A stretch of DNA of 64,000 nucleotides from Paragorgia papillata (taxonomy: Eukaryota > Cnidaria > Anthozoa > Scleralcyonacea > Coralliidae). A program made the translations under genes and the position numbers. The notes under the pieces were generated by a model. That model was not told the origin of the DNA, ran no database searches, and worked only from the letters and a program-made list of their open reading frames with translations. Of this stretch, positions 10,961-22,040 are shown piece by piece; the stretch's first letter is position 1; each line of letters opens with the position of its first letter. The stretch is from assembly GCA_035771165.1 (NCBI GenBank), contig JAWNZC010000261.1:1553501-1617500 (forward strand), read 5' to 3'.

Positions 10961-12894
10961 AACAGTGAAAACAACTAGTTATTCGCTAAACGCTAAACGC
11001 AAATGGTAGTACTCGTCAAGGGGAGACGCCTCGGAAAGGTAAGCATGAAAGAATTAAACGCACTATTGATTAATTAGTTACTTACAAATCAACGTTTGAC
11101 CCTCTCAGTACGGCTTTCCTGTATCGTTCTGGCCTTCCGACTCTAAACAAACCTACAATTTTACATGAAATTAAATAAGTTAGTTATTCGTGGTTTGCAC
11201 ATGACGTCCATGTTGGAGGAACTTCAACAAAAGAATGTCATTAGCAGCTGTTGTATTTGCAGTATGTTTTCCTTCAACATGGCCGCGGTAACTTTGTCTT
11301 CTAAATCTCAAGGAATTGATTGCAAACCACCAATTGTAACCCATGGTAATCAAGAGTTTAGTGCTAACCTTTTGTCGTTCAGGTATAGCTATAGGTCAAA
11401 GTGCAGTGACGATTGAGTAGATGAGAATGAACATGACAATGACATATGCGTGTAGTGATTATGGCTGTTGTCAACTTAATCGGTTATTTGAGCCATTATA
11501 CAAGCATAATACAGACTAACAGGCGCCACGATAATGATTTCTTTCGTCATTCGAATAATTTGAGTATTCTTTATAAAGCCTTTTTGTCTTCCTTTGGATG
11601 TCTGCAATTCAAAAGAATCTTTGTTGCGTATGTTTACATTGAAAAGTGCCAGCACTCCCAGAAGAACTACAAATACAATCATTGACAAAATTTGTAATTC
11701 TGGAATACCATCCCAGGCAAATTACGTGATCCCGAGATCCCTTTACAAAAGTTCAAGTCACTTCTTTTTAACTATTATTATTCAGCTACTACATCTGTTT
11801 ACAACACAGAAAAACAACAATCGTGGAAGTCCATTTGTTTGAAATGCCACCAAGCAAGACAGTTATCTGTCTCAACAAAATCTTGTTTTCAACTGCATTT
11901 CGTCGCTACCAGGGGGGGTGTGGGGTGTCTCGTAACTAATTCTGAATATAGTTGTACCAGTCTTGTATCATGTTCTTACTTTAACAGGTCACTAATGTAA
12001 TTGGCTCACGCTGTGTTGGCGTTCCTGAGATGTTTTGAACTGACTGACAATCAAAGTTAATAAATAAAATAAACAAATAGATAAAATTTAATAGTTGAAA
12101 CGACTCGAGTGAATCATGCCATGTTAACATCTAAGCTTATATTTTGGATAAATCGCCACCTCCCCCCCCCCCCCCCCCCCTACCTCTCCCCTCCTTACTG
12201 AATGTTGTTACCTTAAACATGGAAACGTAGACTGAATGCAAATTACACACGTTTTCAGTTCCGTAAATCGTTCCAACAATTTTTATTTTCTAAGCTTTCG
12301 GTGGTCGAGGTTAAAAGGAATGACTCAACCCGTCCAGTCCTTTCGCGACTTTTCCAAAATATGTTGTCAAGTTTCCAAATTTGTCGTCAAGCTTCATATT
12401 TGACGACATATTTTGGAAAAGCCGTGAATCATTTCACGGTCCCTTTAACTCATCCGGCTTTTAGCCGAGACCGAGGGAGAAACTGATTGGTTAGGTAGAA
12501 CGTTAGGAGAATTTAGGTTTTAATAAGAAAACAAAACTGTTCTTCGTTTGCTTGGTTATGATAAACACCATTCAAATTCTCTCAAACTCTTGCTTGCCTT
12601 CGGATAACGCTCGAAAAATAGTGCTCCGTCGTGGTGACGTCGGGATTGATGTTTGTCCGCATTTACCCACAATTCTTGCAGTCCGAATAACAGATAATTG
12701 CTCGTTTACAATCATTTGAAAGTCAATTTTGCTTTGTTTGTCCGCTTTTACGCTATTAATAGCATCTCGACGGTACGCTATTATATAATTACATAAGTAA
12801 ACAGATTCTACGTTTCAGAACATCACAGCTTGTCAACCGGCCACTAGCGAACAAGAAAATAAATACTTCAAGTTTGTTCGGATATTAGAATAAT
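10961..12894. other. Intergenic region upstream of the FAD oxidase gene
   Basis: It contains a C16+ homopolymer near 12163-12180, an imperfect inverted repeat around 12345-12420 (TTTTCCAAAATATGTTGTCA and its complement) and scattered small open frames I do not believe. A short ATG frame at 11000-11036 followed by a GTAAGC donor could be a tiny exon but has no support. Promoter elements for the 12895 gene should lie near its right end; no clear TATA box was found. Confidence 0.35.
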
Positions 12895-14304
12895 ATGAGT
12901 TGCTTTGATGTAGTTGTAGTTGGGGGAGGCTCTATGGGTCTAGCCGCGGCTTACGAGTGCTCCGTGAAACTGGGAAAAAGAGTTCTCGTCCTAGAACAGT
13001 CAGGAGAGTTTGCTAACGAGTATGGTTCAAGTCCTGGTTATAGTCGTCAGTTTCGCATTAGTTATTCTGAAGAAAATTTGTGTGAGCTGGCGATTGAGAC
13101 AAGCCCAATGTGGAACACTCTAATGAAAGAGATGAAGAATCCTAATCTCCTTCAAAGAACTGGCTGTCTGTGGTTTGGAGATCCTAGTGTCGAGAATAGC
13201 GAAGGGAACATAGATCAAGCTGCCGATAACCTGCGCAAGTTAGGACAGAAAGAACCCGAGGACTTCGAAGTTCTCGAAGGAGAAGATGAGATCCTGAATG
13301 ATGAACGATTTTCATTTGTTTCCAAAGCAGTCGAGGAAATTGACGGCACGCCAAAAGCTCTGTTCACGAAGGACGGAGGCACCGTTAATGTACCTGCTCT
13401 TGTGAAATGCTACATAGGCGCTTTACAAGGATCGGGAAAGGCAACGCTGGTGAAGAATGCATGCGTAACAAAGATCGATTACTCCACAGAAACTATAATC
13501 GATGTCGTGGCTCTCGTTAACGGTAAAGACCAATCTTACCAGGGGGGGAAAGTGATTATGACTCCAGGTACCTATGTGAATGACGCATTAGCTACCCTTG
13601 TCCCTCTCTACAACCGACAAATAAACCTCGCCATTTATCTCTGGAGTTCCACCTACTTCAAAACCTTTCAAGATTCCAGTGATGTTCCAAGCAATCCAAG
13701 CCAATGGCCTATATGGTATTTTTTTGGCAAAGCAAAATTGGATGATGGCGATAACCATGAAGGCCATGTCCATGACTACAACGCGTATTACGGTTTCCCA
13801 AGCGAGCCACAACGCCCAAACTTCCTACGTGTTGCTCCTGCCTTTACCTCGCAAGAAGAATTTGACTTCCAGGATTACCCTCCCGCTCCTGAGAAAGAGA
13901 AAAGACTGGTCGATGAAGACGCCATGAAATTCACCAGTGAATTTGTAGAGCAATACATGCCAGACCTGAGCCCACATTTGATCGATAGTAAGAAAACCAC
14001 CTGCGTCGCTGGTTTTGCCGAGCTCCTGAATCCATCTGACGATCAAGAGGACAACAGTGCGGGGTTTGTTTTGGATTCTTTGGTCCAAAAGCGCATCGTG
14101 CTGTTCACCGGTGGCTGGGGAATGAAGTATGTCCCGATGATTGGAAAGATACTAACCGATCTAGTGATCTGTGGTAATACTGAGTACCAGAAGCTGATTG
14201 AGCCGATGAATATCAACCGTGGAATCCTGAAGCCCGTGGAAACATCAAGAGGAATTTTGGTTGAATTGAGTAAAAATTTGGATGAGCAATTAATAAAAAT
14301 CTGA
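12895..14304 (+). CDS. FAD-dependent amine oxidase, sarcosine oxidase/PIPOX type
   Basis: A 469-residue intact single-exon protein. Residues 4-20 form the Rossmann FAD site VVVVGGGSMGLAAAYE, and an Arg-rich segment PGYSRQFR follows near 50, as in the DAO/GMC-like family of sarcosine and pipecolate oxidases. TTCVAGFAELL (about 365) aligns with the region holding the covalent flavin Cys of monomeric sarcosine oxidases, and FTGGWGMKYVPMIGKILTDL (about 402) corresponds to the conserved C-terminal G-G-x-G block. The predicted reaction is FAD-dependent oxidation of a secondary N-methyl amino acid or similar amine, giving H2O2. No signal peptide is evident, and the C-terminus (QLIKI) is not a standard peroxisomal SKL. 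Lack of introns suggests retrocopy or bacterial ancestry. The substrate is uncertain. Confidence 0.85.
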   Translation: MSCFDVVVVGGGSMGLAAAYECSVKLGKRVLVLEQSGEFANEYGSSPGYSRQFRISYSEENLCELAIETSPMWNTLMKEMKNPNLLQRTGCLWFGDPSVENSEGNIDQAADNLRKLGQKEPEDFEVLEGEDEILNDERFSFVSKAVEEIDGTPKALFTKDGGTVNVPALVKCYIGALQGSGKATLVKNACVTKIDYSTETIIDVVALVNGKDQSYQGGKVIMTPGTYVNDALATLVPLYNRQINLAIYLWSSTYFKTFQDSSDVPSNPSQWPIWYFFGKAKLDDGDNHEGHVHDYNAYYGFPSEPQRPNFLRVAPAFTSQEEFDFQDYPPAPEKEKRLVDEDAMKFTSEFVEQYMPDLSPHLIDSKKTTCVAGFAELLNPSDDQEDNSAGFVLDSLVQKRIVLFTGGWGMKYVPMIGKILTDLVICGNTEYQKLIEPMNINRGILKPVETSRGILVELSKNLDEQLIKI

Positions 14305-14439
14305 CCGCAAGATTCTCCGTGTAGAAGAAATGCTTGATTGCGCTCATTATCTTTAATTATGCAAATATGTTTGCATCATTTTAGTACGAGTGCAATCAAG
14401 CATTTTATTCATACATGCATGTGTGGGTCTCGTGAGCTA

Positions 14440-14693
14440 CAATCGTTGACAAAATGGTTGGCACACATTACACGTTTAGCAGGTGCGGACCCCCCTTCCC
14501 CCCATTTCAATGTTGTATAGGACCTCAATGATGGGCTAATGGTGTTGTGATGCACATCGACACTCTATCATCGTAATGGGACCAACATTGAGACGGGGGA
14601 TGGGGGGAAACAAAGATAAATTAACATTTTCGAGCAATATAGGACTTGAACACAACTCCGCAGTGTCGTGCCAACTATTTTTGTCAATGATTG
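14440..14693 (+). mobile_element. MITE M1, copy 1
   Basis: A ~254-bp element with inverted ends CAATCGTTGACAAAA / TTTTTGTCAATGATTG, an internal GGACCCCCCTTCCCCCC and matching GGGGGATGGGGGG block. Nearly identical copies lie at 17849 and, inverted, at 38824. TA flanks on at least one side point to a Tc1/mariner-mobilised MITE. Confidence 0.85.
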
Positions 14694-14986
14694 TTTGAAT
14701 AAAATATAGATCATAAAATGCCAAAAGTTGACAAGAAAACATTATTAGTAGTAGTTTGAATTTTAAAAAATGTTCTAAAACCAATTCTCATGTATACATT
14801 AAAGTCATATGCACACCAATGGAAATGAAGTTAGCTCATCAGAGTATATCACAATGAACAATAACTTATCATAGTAGTGCAAATATAATTGTTACATGTG
14901 TAATGGCGTGCGCATGCATGCAAGCGTTTTTGCTCATCTCAGAATTTCACTTTATATGAAAGCTATAAAATCAATTGCAATAGATT

Positions 14987-15703
14987 GTGAATTATGCCCA
15001 TGCTAAACGTATTAATATTTCACGCGGTTTGCAGCTAGGAATAACGGAAGTTGTGTTATCCAAAGCAGAACGCAACAAAAAATCGCGCATGGAACTCCTC
15101 CAAATTGCCTATGAAGAAGATTGTATTTGTCAACCAAACAATGAATGGAAAACGTGCGCATTGGAATTACTTGCCAACAACGACATCAGCCGAGAAACAT
15201 TTTCCAATTGTGCGAAAACGTTACTCGAGAAAGGCCGGGGAAAACATCGCAACATAATGTTGACAGGTCCAGCAAATTGTGGCAAAACATTTTTATTAAA
15301 CCCGCTGAACAACATTTATGAAACATTCACAAATCCGGCATCTACAAGCTTCGCTTGGGTTGGAGCAGATAAAGCTGAAGTTATTTTCTTTAACGACTTC
15401 AGGTGGTCTCCACAGATTATTGCCTGGCACGATCTCTTACTTATGTTGGAGGGACAGTTGGTTCATTTGCCTGCACCCAAATCCCACTTTGCTCAAGACA
15501 CGGTATTCGAGCGAGATACCCCGATATTTTGTACTAGCAAACAGAAGTTAGCTTTTGTCAAGAACGGAAGCATCGACGAGCGAGAAACGGAAATGATGTC
15601 TGTCAGGTGGAACGTGTTTAATTTTAAGACTCAAATACCGCAGAGTCAGCAGAAGGAAGTAGCGCCATGCGTAGCATGTTTTGCTCGTCTTCTACTTGAA
15701 TAG
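14987..15703 (+). CDS. SF3/Rep-like helicase fragment (P-loop ATPase), N-terminus missing
   Basis: An open frame of 238 codons starting at a GTG after an in-frame stop, so the real beginning is probably upstream in another exon (TTGCAATAG just before it could be an acceptor) or lost. RNIMLTGPANCGKTFLL is a Walker A motif, AEVIFFNDFRW a Walker B-like strand, and DTPIFCTSK resembles the sensor/motif C of superfamily 3 helicases of small DNA virus Rep/NS proteins. A Cys pair follows near the end (CVACF). Such proteins recur in cnidarian genomes. It may be an endogenised Rep or part of a Rep-bearing mobile element; which one cannot be decided. The rolling-circle nuclease domain is not present here. 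Confidence 0.55.
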   Translation: MNYAHAKRINISRGLQLGITEVVLSKAERNKKSRMELLQIAYEEDCICQPNNEWKTCALELLANNDISRETFSNCAKTLLEKGRGKHRNIMLTGPANCGKTFLLNPLNNIYETFTNPASTSFAWVGADKAEVIFFNDFRWSPQIIAWHDLLLMLEGQLVHLPAPKSHFAQDTVFERDTPIFCTSKQKLAFVKNGSIDERETEMMSVRWNVFNFKTQIPQSQQKEVAPCVACFARLLLE

Positions 15704-15777
15704 CAGTGTTTATGTATAGTTAATTATGAAAGAAATAGGTTTATCACAGTTATTGCCACAAAAGCATTTTGAATTGC

Positions 15778-15973
15778 CACACTTTACCGTACCTACGGAG
15801 AAGTTCAACACACTTTACCACCCTTTACAACACTTTACCGTCCGGAATTTCTCCAATAATATTATGACTCTATATTTAGATCGTTTGGTGGTAAAGACTT
15901 TACCACAGTAAAGTGGTAAAAACTTTACCACAGTAAAGTGTGTAGGAAATAGTCCTAGGTACGGTAAAGTGTG
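15778..15973. mobile_element. MITE with inverted CACACTTTACCGTACCT ends
   Basis: The ends CACACTTTACCGTACCT and AGGTACGGTAAAGTGTG are perfect complements. Internally GGTAAAG/CTTTACC motifs recur on both strands. Length is ~196 bp with no coding potential. Confidence 0.8.
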
Positions 15974-16413
15974 TCTTTATGAAATGATATTGGTGCTGTT
16001 AACCTTTTAAAGTATAAATTTAACAGCATAATGTAGCGTGTGGAGTATATTTGAATGAAATGTAACTACTGCACTTTACCGTAATGGCCATGTCTGTCAT
16101 TAACCTGGCCTAAAGTATGGCGTGGGTTATATGAGACGGGGTAGTTCAGTATTGTTTAATATTTTGTTATTTTTGTTTACATAACTATGACGACACACGT
16201 TATAAGCAAATAAACTAAGAAAGTCGGTGTGTGAAGAGTATTTTTTTCGGCATACGTTATTACCTTTAATTTTTCCCGTGTAATATAGTGCAATGTAATA
16301 TAATTGTCGGAAGTTGTTTGTGACACAATGGTCTTTGCAGAAAAATAATATTTTATTAATATACGCGTTATTCATTATCATTAAAGTTATATAGAGTATG
16401 GTGAAGCTGATTG
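15974..16413. other. Intergenic, probable 3' flank of a Tc1-like element
   Basis: AT-rich DNA. It probably includes the right side (in transposase orientation) of the decayed element at 16414-17669, but I could not find matching inverted ends. Confidence 0.35.
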
Positions 16414-17669
16414 TTAATATTTTGTCCTGAGTCCCTTTCGTTGGCATATTTCTTTTAGTCGTTTGGACATGCTGGATATGGTTTTATCTATATAATCTTT
16501 GGGGATTGACCAAACGTTATGCTTTACGGCGTCCACAAACTCGTCCCATGTCTGATGCGTAATACTACGTTGCTTCACTTCATCTTCTATTCTTCTTCTC
16601 ATTACATGAAACATATTTTCAATTGGGTTGAAGTCCGGTGATCGTGGTGGAATTTTCTCCAATGAAGCGCCAATTCTTGCCATAGCCGCTCTCGCTTTTG
16701 CAGATGTTTGAGATGGGTCATTGTCCATGACAAATATGTTTGGGTCCCCTTCCTCTTTTCCAGCTATTTCAAAAAGAATAGGAAAATTTCGTCTCACAAA
16801 TTCGGCAAAATAATTTCCGTTCATTTTTTCATATTGTTCTGCAAGGATTACGCCTTTCCCATGAGCTATGGCCACCATCAAATGAAGTCGTTTCCCCCAG
16901 GCAGATCCTTACTTCCCTTTGTCGTTATTTCCAAACCCTCACTTCTTTTCCTCCAGACTCTATAGATCGTTTTCATCTGACGTCACGGCGGCCATATTGG
17001 TGTACCAAAACAATGAAATGGCGGCCATATTGGTGTACGGTATCGGAATTGGCTCTTTCTTATTCAAATATTTTGTATTGTTTCACCACCCCAATGGGGT
17101 CACCGATCACGTGAGTGAAAACGATCTATTCTTAGGTTTTACCGCGTCACTCAGTGGATTATTTTTAAAAACAAAAGAAACACCGTCGAGATAAAAAGCA
17201 ACATCTTTTGTCCAATAATCGTTTGGGCGTTTCAACATCACTCTCGCGTATTTTTCTCGTTGTTTGTAGTCTTTTGTGGTTAGAAGTCCTTTTTTCCTAC
17301 TTTGACGAAACGCGTATCCCATTTTGTGTAGATGTCTAACAAATGTTCTATAATGAGCTGCAGTTACGGAAATTCCACTCCTTTCCACTACCTTCATTGC
17401 TGTAAAGTTCGGATCTTCTTCTCTAAGTTTCATTATTGCTCTTCGTAACTTTCTTTTTTGACGTAATGTTAATAGTTCAGGTCGGCCACGTTTACGATCT
17501 TCATTCTGTTGCTTTTGTTTTTTGCATAAACCTTCTCGAAGAACTCGCAAAACACTTGATTTAGACATTTGGTTTTAAAAGCGATTTGTTGATAAGAATA
17601 TTTTTTCTCCTGGCGCAGAAACATCGCCAATGCGCGTTGTTTATCACTCAATCGTACTTTGAAAACCAT
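16414..17669 (-). pseudogene. Tc1-like DD34E transposase, broken by frameshifts and a MITE
   Basis: Minus-strand pieces read in order. ATG at 17669 starts a helix-turn-helix segment (LSDKQRALAMFL); a frameshift near 17560 leads into the second HTH and core up to YLDGVSFVFKNNP. The frame is then cut by an inserted MITE (16965-17126). After it comes WRKRSEGLEI, another frameshift at a G run near 16900, and the rest with VMDNDPSQTS and RSPDFNPIENMFH, giving Asp-34-Glu spacing. All three catalytic acids are therefore recognisable but the gene is dead. The host transposon ends were not identified. Confidence 0.8.
16965..17126. mobile_element. MITE inserted in the Tc1-like transposase
   Basis: Inverted ends GATCGTTTTCA / TGAAAACGATC flanked by TA. 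The interior carries GGCGGCCATATTGGTGTAC twice. Its removal would leave the flanking transposase codons adjacent, which fixes both boundaries and shows it arrived after the transposon. Confidence 0.85.
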
Positions 17670-17848
17670 CTTGCAAACTTAAGTTGTCTATGTAACATCA
17701 TGCAATTGTGACGTGATATAATAAATATAATTTTTTTAACATGTAATGGATTACCTTTCCCTTATACTGTAAGGTATGTAAAGTTTTAGAAGTATGTCAC
17801 ATACCAAACGAGAGATGTCTGGTCTTAATTGTTTCGATTTTATTCAGA

Positions 17849-18102
17849 CAATCGTTGACAAAATGGTTGGCATACATTACACGTTTAGCAGGTGCGGACC
17901 CCCCTTCCCCCCATTTCAATGTTGTATAGGACCTCAATGATGGGCTAATGGTGTTGTGATGCACATCGACACTCTATCATCGTAATGGGACCAACATTGA
18001 GACGGGGGATGGGGGGAAACAAAGATAAATTAAAATTTTCGAGCAATATAGGACTTGAACACAACTCCGCAGTGTCGTGCCAACTATTTTTGTCAATGAT
18101 TG
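17849..18102 (+). mobile_element. MITE M1, copy 2
   Basis: Same orientation as, and nearly identical to, the copy at 14440. It begins CAATCGTTGACAAAATGG and ends TCAATGATTG, followed by TA. High identity implies recent spread. Confidence 0.85.
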
Positions 18103-18422
18103 TAGCTGGTTAGCGGGATGTTCGTTCTCTTTCTAAACATCTCTAATAACCCGCTGGCGGAGGTATATATGCAGTCCCTGACTGCCATCTAGTTACCCAT
18201 GTTGTAGAACTAGTGTATACGTTATCCACTTATTCATGTTGTAGAATTGATCATGCATTAGACGTTATACTTTGGCCTGTCACAAATACTGTTCAGAGCG
18301 TGGTATTTTTCTCTGATTGGTCAAAAATACAAAGACAAAGTAAATACCTTGTTATGATTGGTTTTGGTCAATTACGCGAACCGTTTCCTGTTGTTTTTTT
18401 ACGGTTTTCAAGATTCGTTATT
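18103..18422. other. Intergenic DNA
   Basis: No gene supported. Repeats of the type ATGTTGTAGAA occur twice near 18200 and 18238. Confidence 0.35.
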
Positions 18423-18529
18423 AGGGACTTTACGATGCTAGGACGACAACGGCTGTTAAAAAGCAACATAAACTTTATAATTAAAAATGGTCACGGATAA
18501 CTGACTATTATATTTTATATTTGAAGCTA

Positions 18530-18672
18530 CAATCTTGGACAATAATAGTTGTAACAGTCAACCCCTCCCCCCGATTCAATGTTGTGATATGAAACTCCAG
18601 TCCAACATTGTCTCATTTCGGTCAACATTGAATCGGGGGGAGGGGGTGTTACAACATTATTGTCCAAGATTG
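18530..18672 (+). mobile_element. MITE M2, copy 1 (143 bp)
   Basis: Inverted ends CAATCTTGGACAATAATAG / TTATTGTCCAAGATTG with CCCCTCCCCCCGATTCAATG and its complement inside. Ends resemble those of M1 (CAATC...GACAA), so the two probably use related transposases. Confidence 0.85.
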
Positions 18673-20285
18673 TCCTTGACTGATTTTTGTTAATATTGTA
18701 TAAAATACAGCTAAATATGATTTCAATTTGTAAATTAAAGTCAATAAGCAAATTGTAAAATTTGAGACTATTTCGATGTGCAATTAGTAGAGAGATATTT
18801 GCATTTAAAAATGTTATAGATTGCGCTCTACTACGAGGCCCTTTGTTTGTTACTCAATAATATCTACGTCACTAGAACAGTATTGCGAGAGAAAGTACAT
18901 TCTGTCGATGGAAAAAAATGTAGGTTTTGATACTTGGATAACTGTTGAAAGAGGGAGATGTATTTATAATATTACTATTGTTTTAGATATGACGCTCATA
19001 TTTCAGCCGTTGGTTGATATCAGAGCCCGCTTTAACTGAATCTATATCTGACATTATGACGATTAGGGAAAAAACAAGCACGTGTATTTCATTTTCATAA
19101 TAGAACATTTTATTTAAGTTTAAAAATTATTTCCCCAGCTAATACCATCAATGAATTGTTAATGGGATCATAATTGTTTTTTTTATATTAAGATTAATAA
19201 CTTCAAAAACTACAGAAGACCCGCTACCTTGTCGTTTGAAATTTGAGAAATTAACATATTGCGGCACGCGTTTTAGACGAAGCGAAATCTGGAAGAGGTT
19301 GAAATCATTCATAAATAAATGTAAAGGTTAAGCCTCTTTTATAGAATGCATGTAAAGCCACATTTATTCATATGTAGTTGGTTTAATTTCCCCTGCGCAG
19401 TTATATACCGCCTTATGCAACGGTCTACCACGGTCTACCACGGTCTACCACTACAATATAACAAAATTAATATACATGTAATTCCCTTTGAAACCCAGGG
19501 TAGACCGTGGTAGACCGTGGTAGACCGTTGGATAAGGCGTATAATTGCGCCAGGGGAAATTAAACCAACTGCATATGAATAAATGTGGCTTTACAAGCAT
19601 TCTATAAAAGAGGCTTAAGCTTTACATTTATTTATTCAATGATTTCAACCTCTTCCAGATCTCTCGCTTCGTCTAAGACGCGTGCCGCAATACGTTAATT
19701 TCTCAAATTTTCCAACGACAAGGTAGCGGGGGTCTTCTGTAATTTTTGAAGCTATTAATCTTAATATAAAAATAATTATGCTCCCATTGACAATTCATTG
19801 AATAGTATTAGCTGGGGGAAATAATTTTGTAAACTTAAATAAAATGTTCTATTATGAAATGAAATACACCGTGCTTGTTTTTCCCCAATCATCATAATGT
19901 CAGATATAGATTCAGTTAAAGCTGGCTCATATATCAATCACCCAACGGGAAATATGAGCGTCATATCTAAACTATAGTAATATTATTAAATACATCTCTC
20001 TCTTTCAACAGTTATCCAAGTATCAAAAACCTACATTTTTTTTCCGAACGGACAGAATGCATTTTCTCTCGTAATACTGTTCTAGTGACGTTAGATATTA
20101 TTGAGTAACAAAGAAACGGCCTCGTAGTAGAGCGCTAATCTATACATTTTTTTAAACGCAAATATCTCTCTACTAATTGCACGAAACAGTCTCAAATTTC
20201 ACAATTTCTTTATTGACTTTAACTTACAAATTGAAATCATATTTTAGTTGTATTTTATACAATATTAAGAAAAATCAGTCAAGGA
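18673..20285. repeat. Palindrome P1 (~1.61 kb)
   Basis: Arms of ~780 bp start TCCTTGACTGATTTTTGTTA and end with the complement. Near the centre three CGGTCTACCA units on the left face three TAGACCGTGG units on the right around a ~45-bp asymmetrical spacer. The two arms differ at constant positions that recur in P2-P4. No coding frame is supported. Confidence 0.85.
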
Positions 20286-20288
20286 TGT

Positions 20289-21891
20289 TCCTTGACTGAT
20301 TTTGTTAATATTGTATAAAAATACAGCTAAAATATGATTTCAATTTGTAAATTAAAGTCAATAAGCAAATTGTAAAATTTGAGACTATTTCGTGCAAGTT
20401 AGTAGAGAGATATTTGCATTTTAAAAATGTATAGATTGCGCTCTACTACGAGGCCCTTTTGTTTGTTACTCAATAATATCTACGTCACTAGAACAGTATT
20501 GCGAGAGAAAGTACATTCTGTCGATGGAAAAAAATGTAGGTTTTGATACTTGGATAACTGTTGAAAGAGAGATGTATTTATAATATTACTATTGTTTAGA
20601 TATGACGCTCATATTTCATAAGCCGTTGGTTGATATCAGAGCCCGCTTTAACTGAATCTATATCTGACATTATGACGATTAGGGAAAAAACAAGCACGGT
20701 GTATTTCATTTCATAATAGAACATTTTATTTAAGTTTAAAAATTATTTCCCCAGCTAATACCATCAATGAATTGTTAATGGATCATAATTGTTTTTATAT
20801 TAAGATTAATAACTTTCAAAAACTACAGAAGACCCGCTACCTTGTCGTTTGAAATTTGAGAAATTAACATATTGCGGCACGCGTTTTTAGACGAAGCGAA
20901 ATCTGGAAGAGGTTGAAATCATTTCAATAAATAAATGTAAAGGTTAAGCCTCTTTTATAGACATGCATGTAAAGCCACCATTTATTCATCATGTAGTTAG
21001 GTTTAATTTCCCCTGCGCAGTTATATACCGCCTTATGCAACGGTCTACCACGGTCTACCACGGTCTACCACTACAATATAACAAAATTAATATACATGTA
21101 ATTCCCTTTGAAACCCAGGGGGTAGACCGTGGTAGACCGTGGTAGAACCGTTGGATAAGGCGGTATAATTGCGCAGGGGAAATTAAACCAAACTGCATAT
21201 GAATAAATGTGGCTTTACAAGCCATTCTATAAAAGAGCTTAAGCTTTACATTTATTTATTCAATGATTTCAACCTCTTCCAGATCTCGCTTCGTCTAAGA
21301 CGCGTGCCGCAATACGTTAATTTCTCAAATTTCCAACGACAAGGTAGCGGGTCTTCTGTAATTTTTGAAGCTATTAATCTTAATATAAAAATAATTATGC
21401 TCCATTGACAATTCATTGATAGTATTAGCTGGGGAAATAATTTGTAAAACTTAAATAAAATGTTCTATTATGAAATGAAATACACCGTGCTTGTTTTTCC
21501 CCAATCATCATAATGTCAGATATAGATTCAGTTAAAGCTGGCTCATATATCAATCACCCAACGGGAAATATGAGCGTCATATCTAAACTATAGTAATATT
21601 ATAAATACATCTCTCTTTCAACAGTTATCCAAGTATCAAAACCTACATTTTTTCCACGGACAGAATGCATTTTCTCTCGTAATACTGTTTCTAGTGACGT
21701 AGATATTATTGAGTAACAAAGAAAACGGCCTCGTAGTAGAGCGCAATCTATACATTTTTAAACGCAAATATCTCTCTACTAATTGCACGAAACAGTCTCA
21801 AAATTCTCACAATTTCTTTATTGACTTTAACTTACAAATTGAAATCATATTTTAGTTGTATTTATACAATATTAAGAAAATCAGTCAAGGA
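20289..21891. repeat. Palindrome P2 (~1.60 kb)
   Basis: Same structure and orientation as P1; it differs mostly by scattered one-base insertions or deletions. It abuts M2 copy 2 without a spacer. Confidence 0.85.
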
Positions 21892-22040
21892 CAATCTTGG
21901 ACCAATAATAGTTGTAACAGTCAACCCCCTCCCCCCGATTCAATGTTGTGATATGAAAACTCCAGTCACAACATTGTCTCATTTCGGTCAACATTGAATC
22001 GGGGGGAGGGGTGGTGTTACAACATTATTGTCCAAGATTG
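21892..22040 (+). mobile_element. MITE M2, copy 2
   Basis: Same as copy 1 with a few single-base insertions. It is flanked directly by palindromes on both sides rather than by TA, so it was copied as part of the array and not by independent insertion. Confidence 0.8.

Noticed and set aside
10990..11140. Mini-gene MVVLVKGRRLGK with donor GTAAGC and acceptor CTCTCAG
   Set aside because: Only ~30 residues even if spliced, with a stop soon after; no homology recognised.
13588..14088. Minus-strand ORFs inside the FAD oxidase gene
   Set aside because: Shadow frames; the plus-strand protein has clear family motifs over the whole length.
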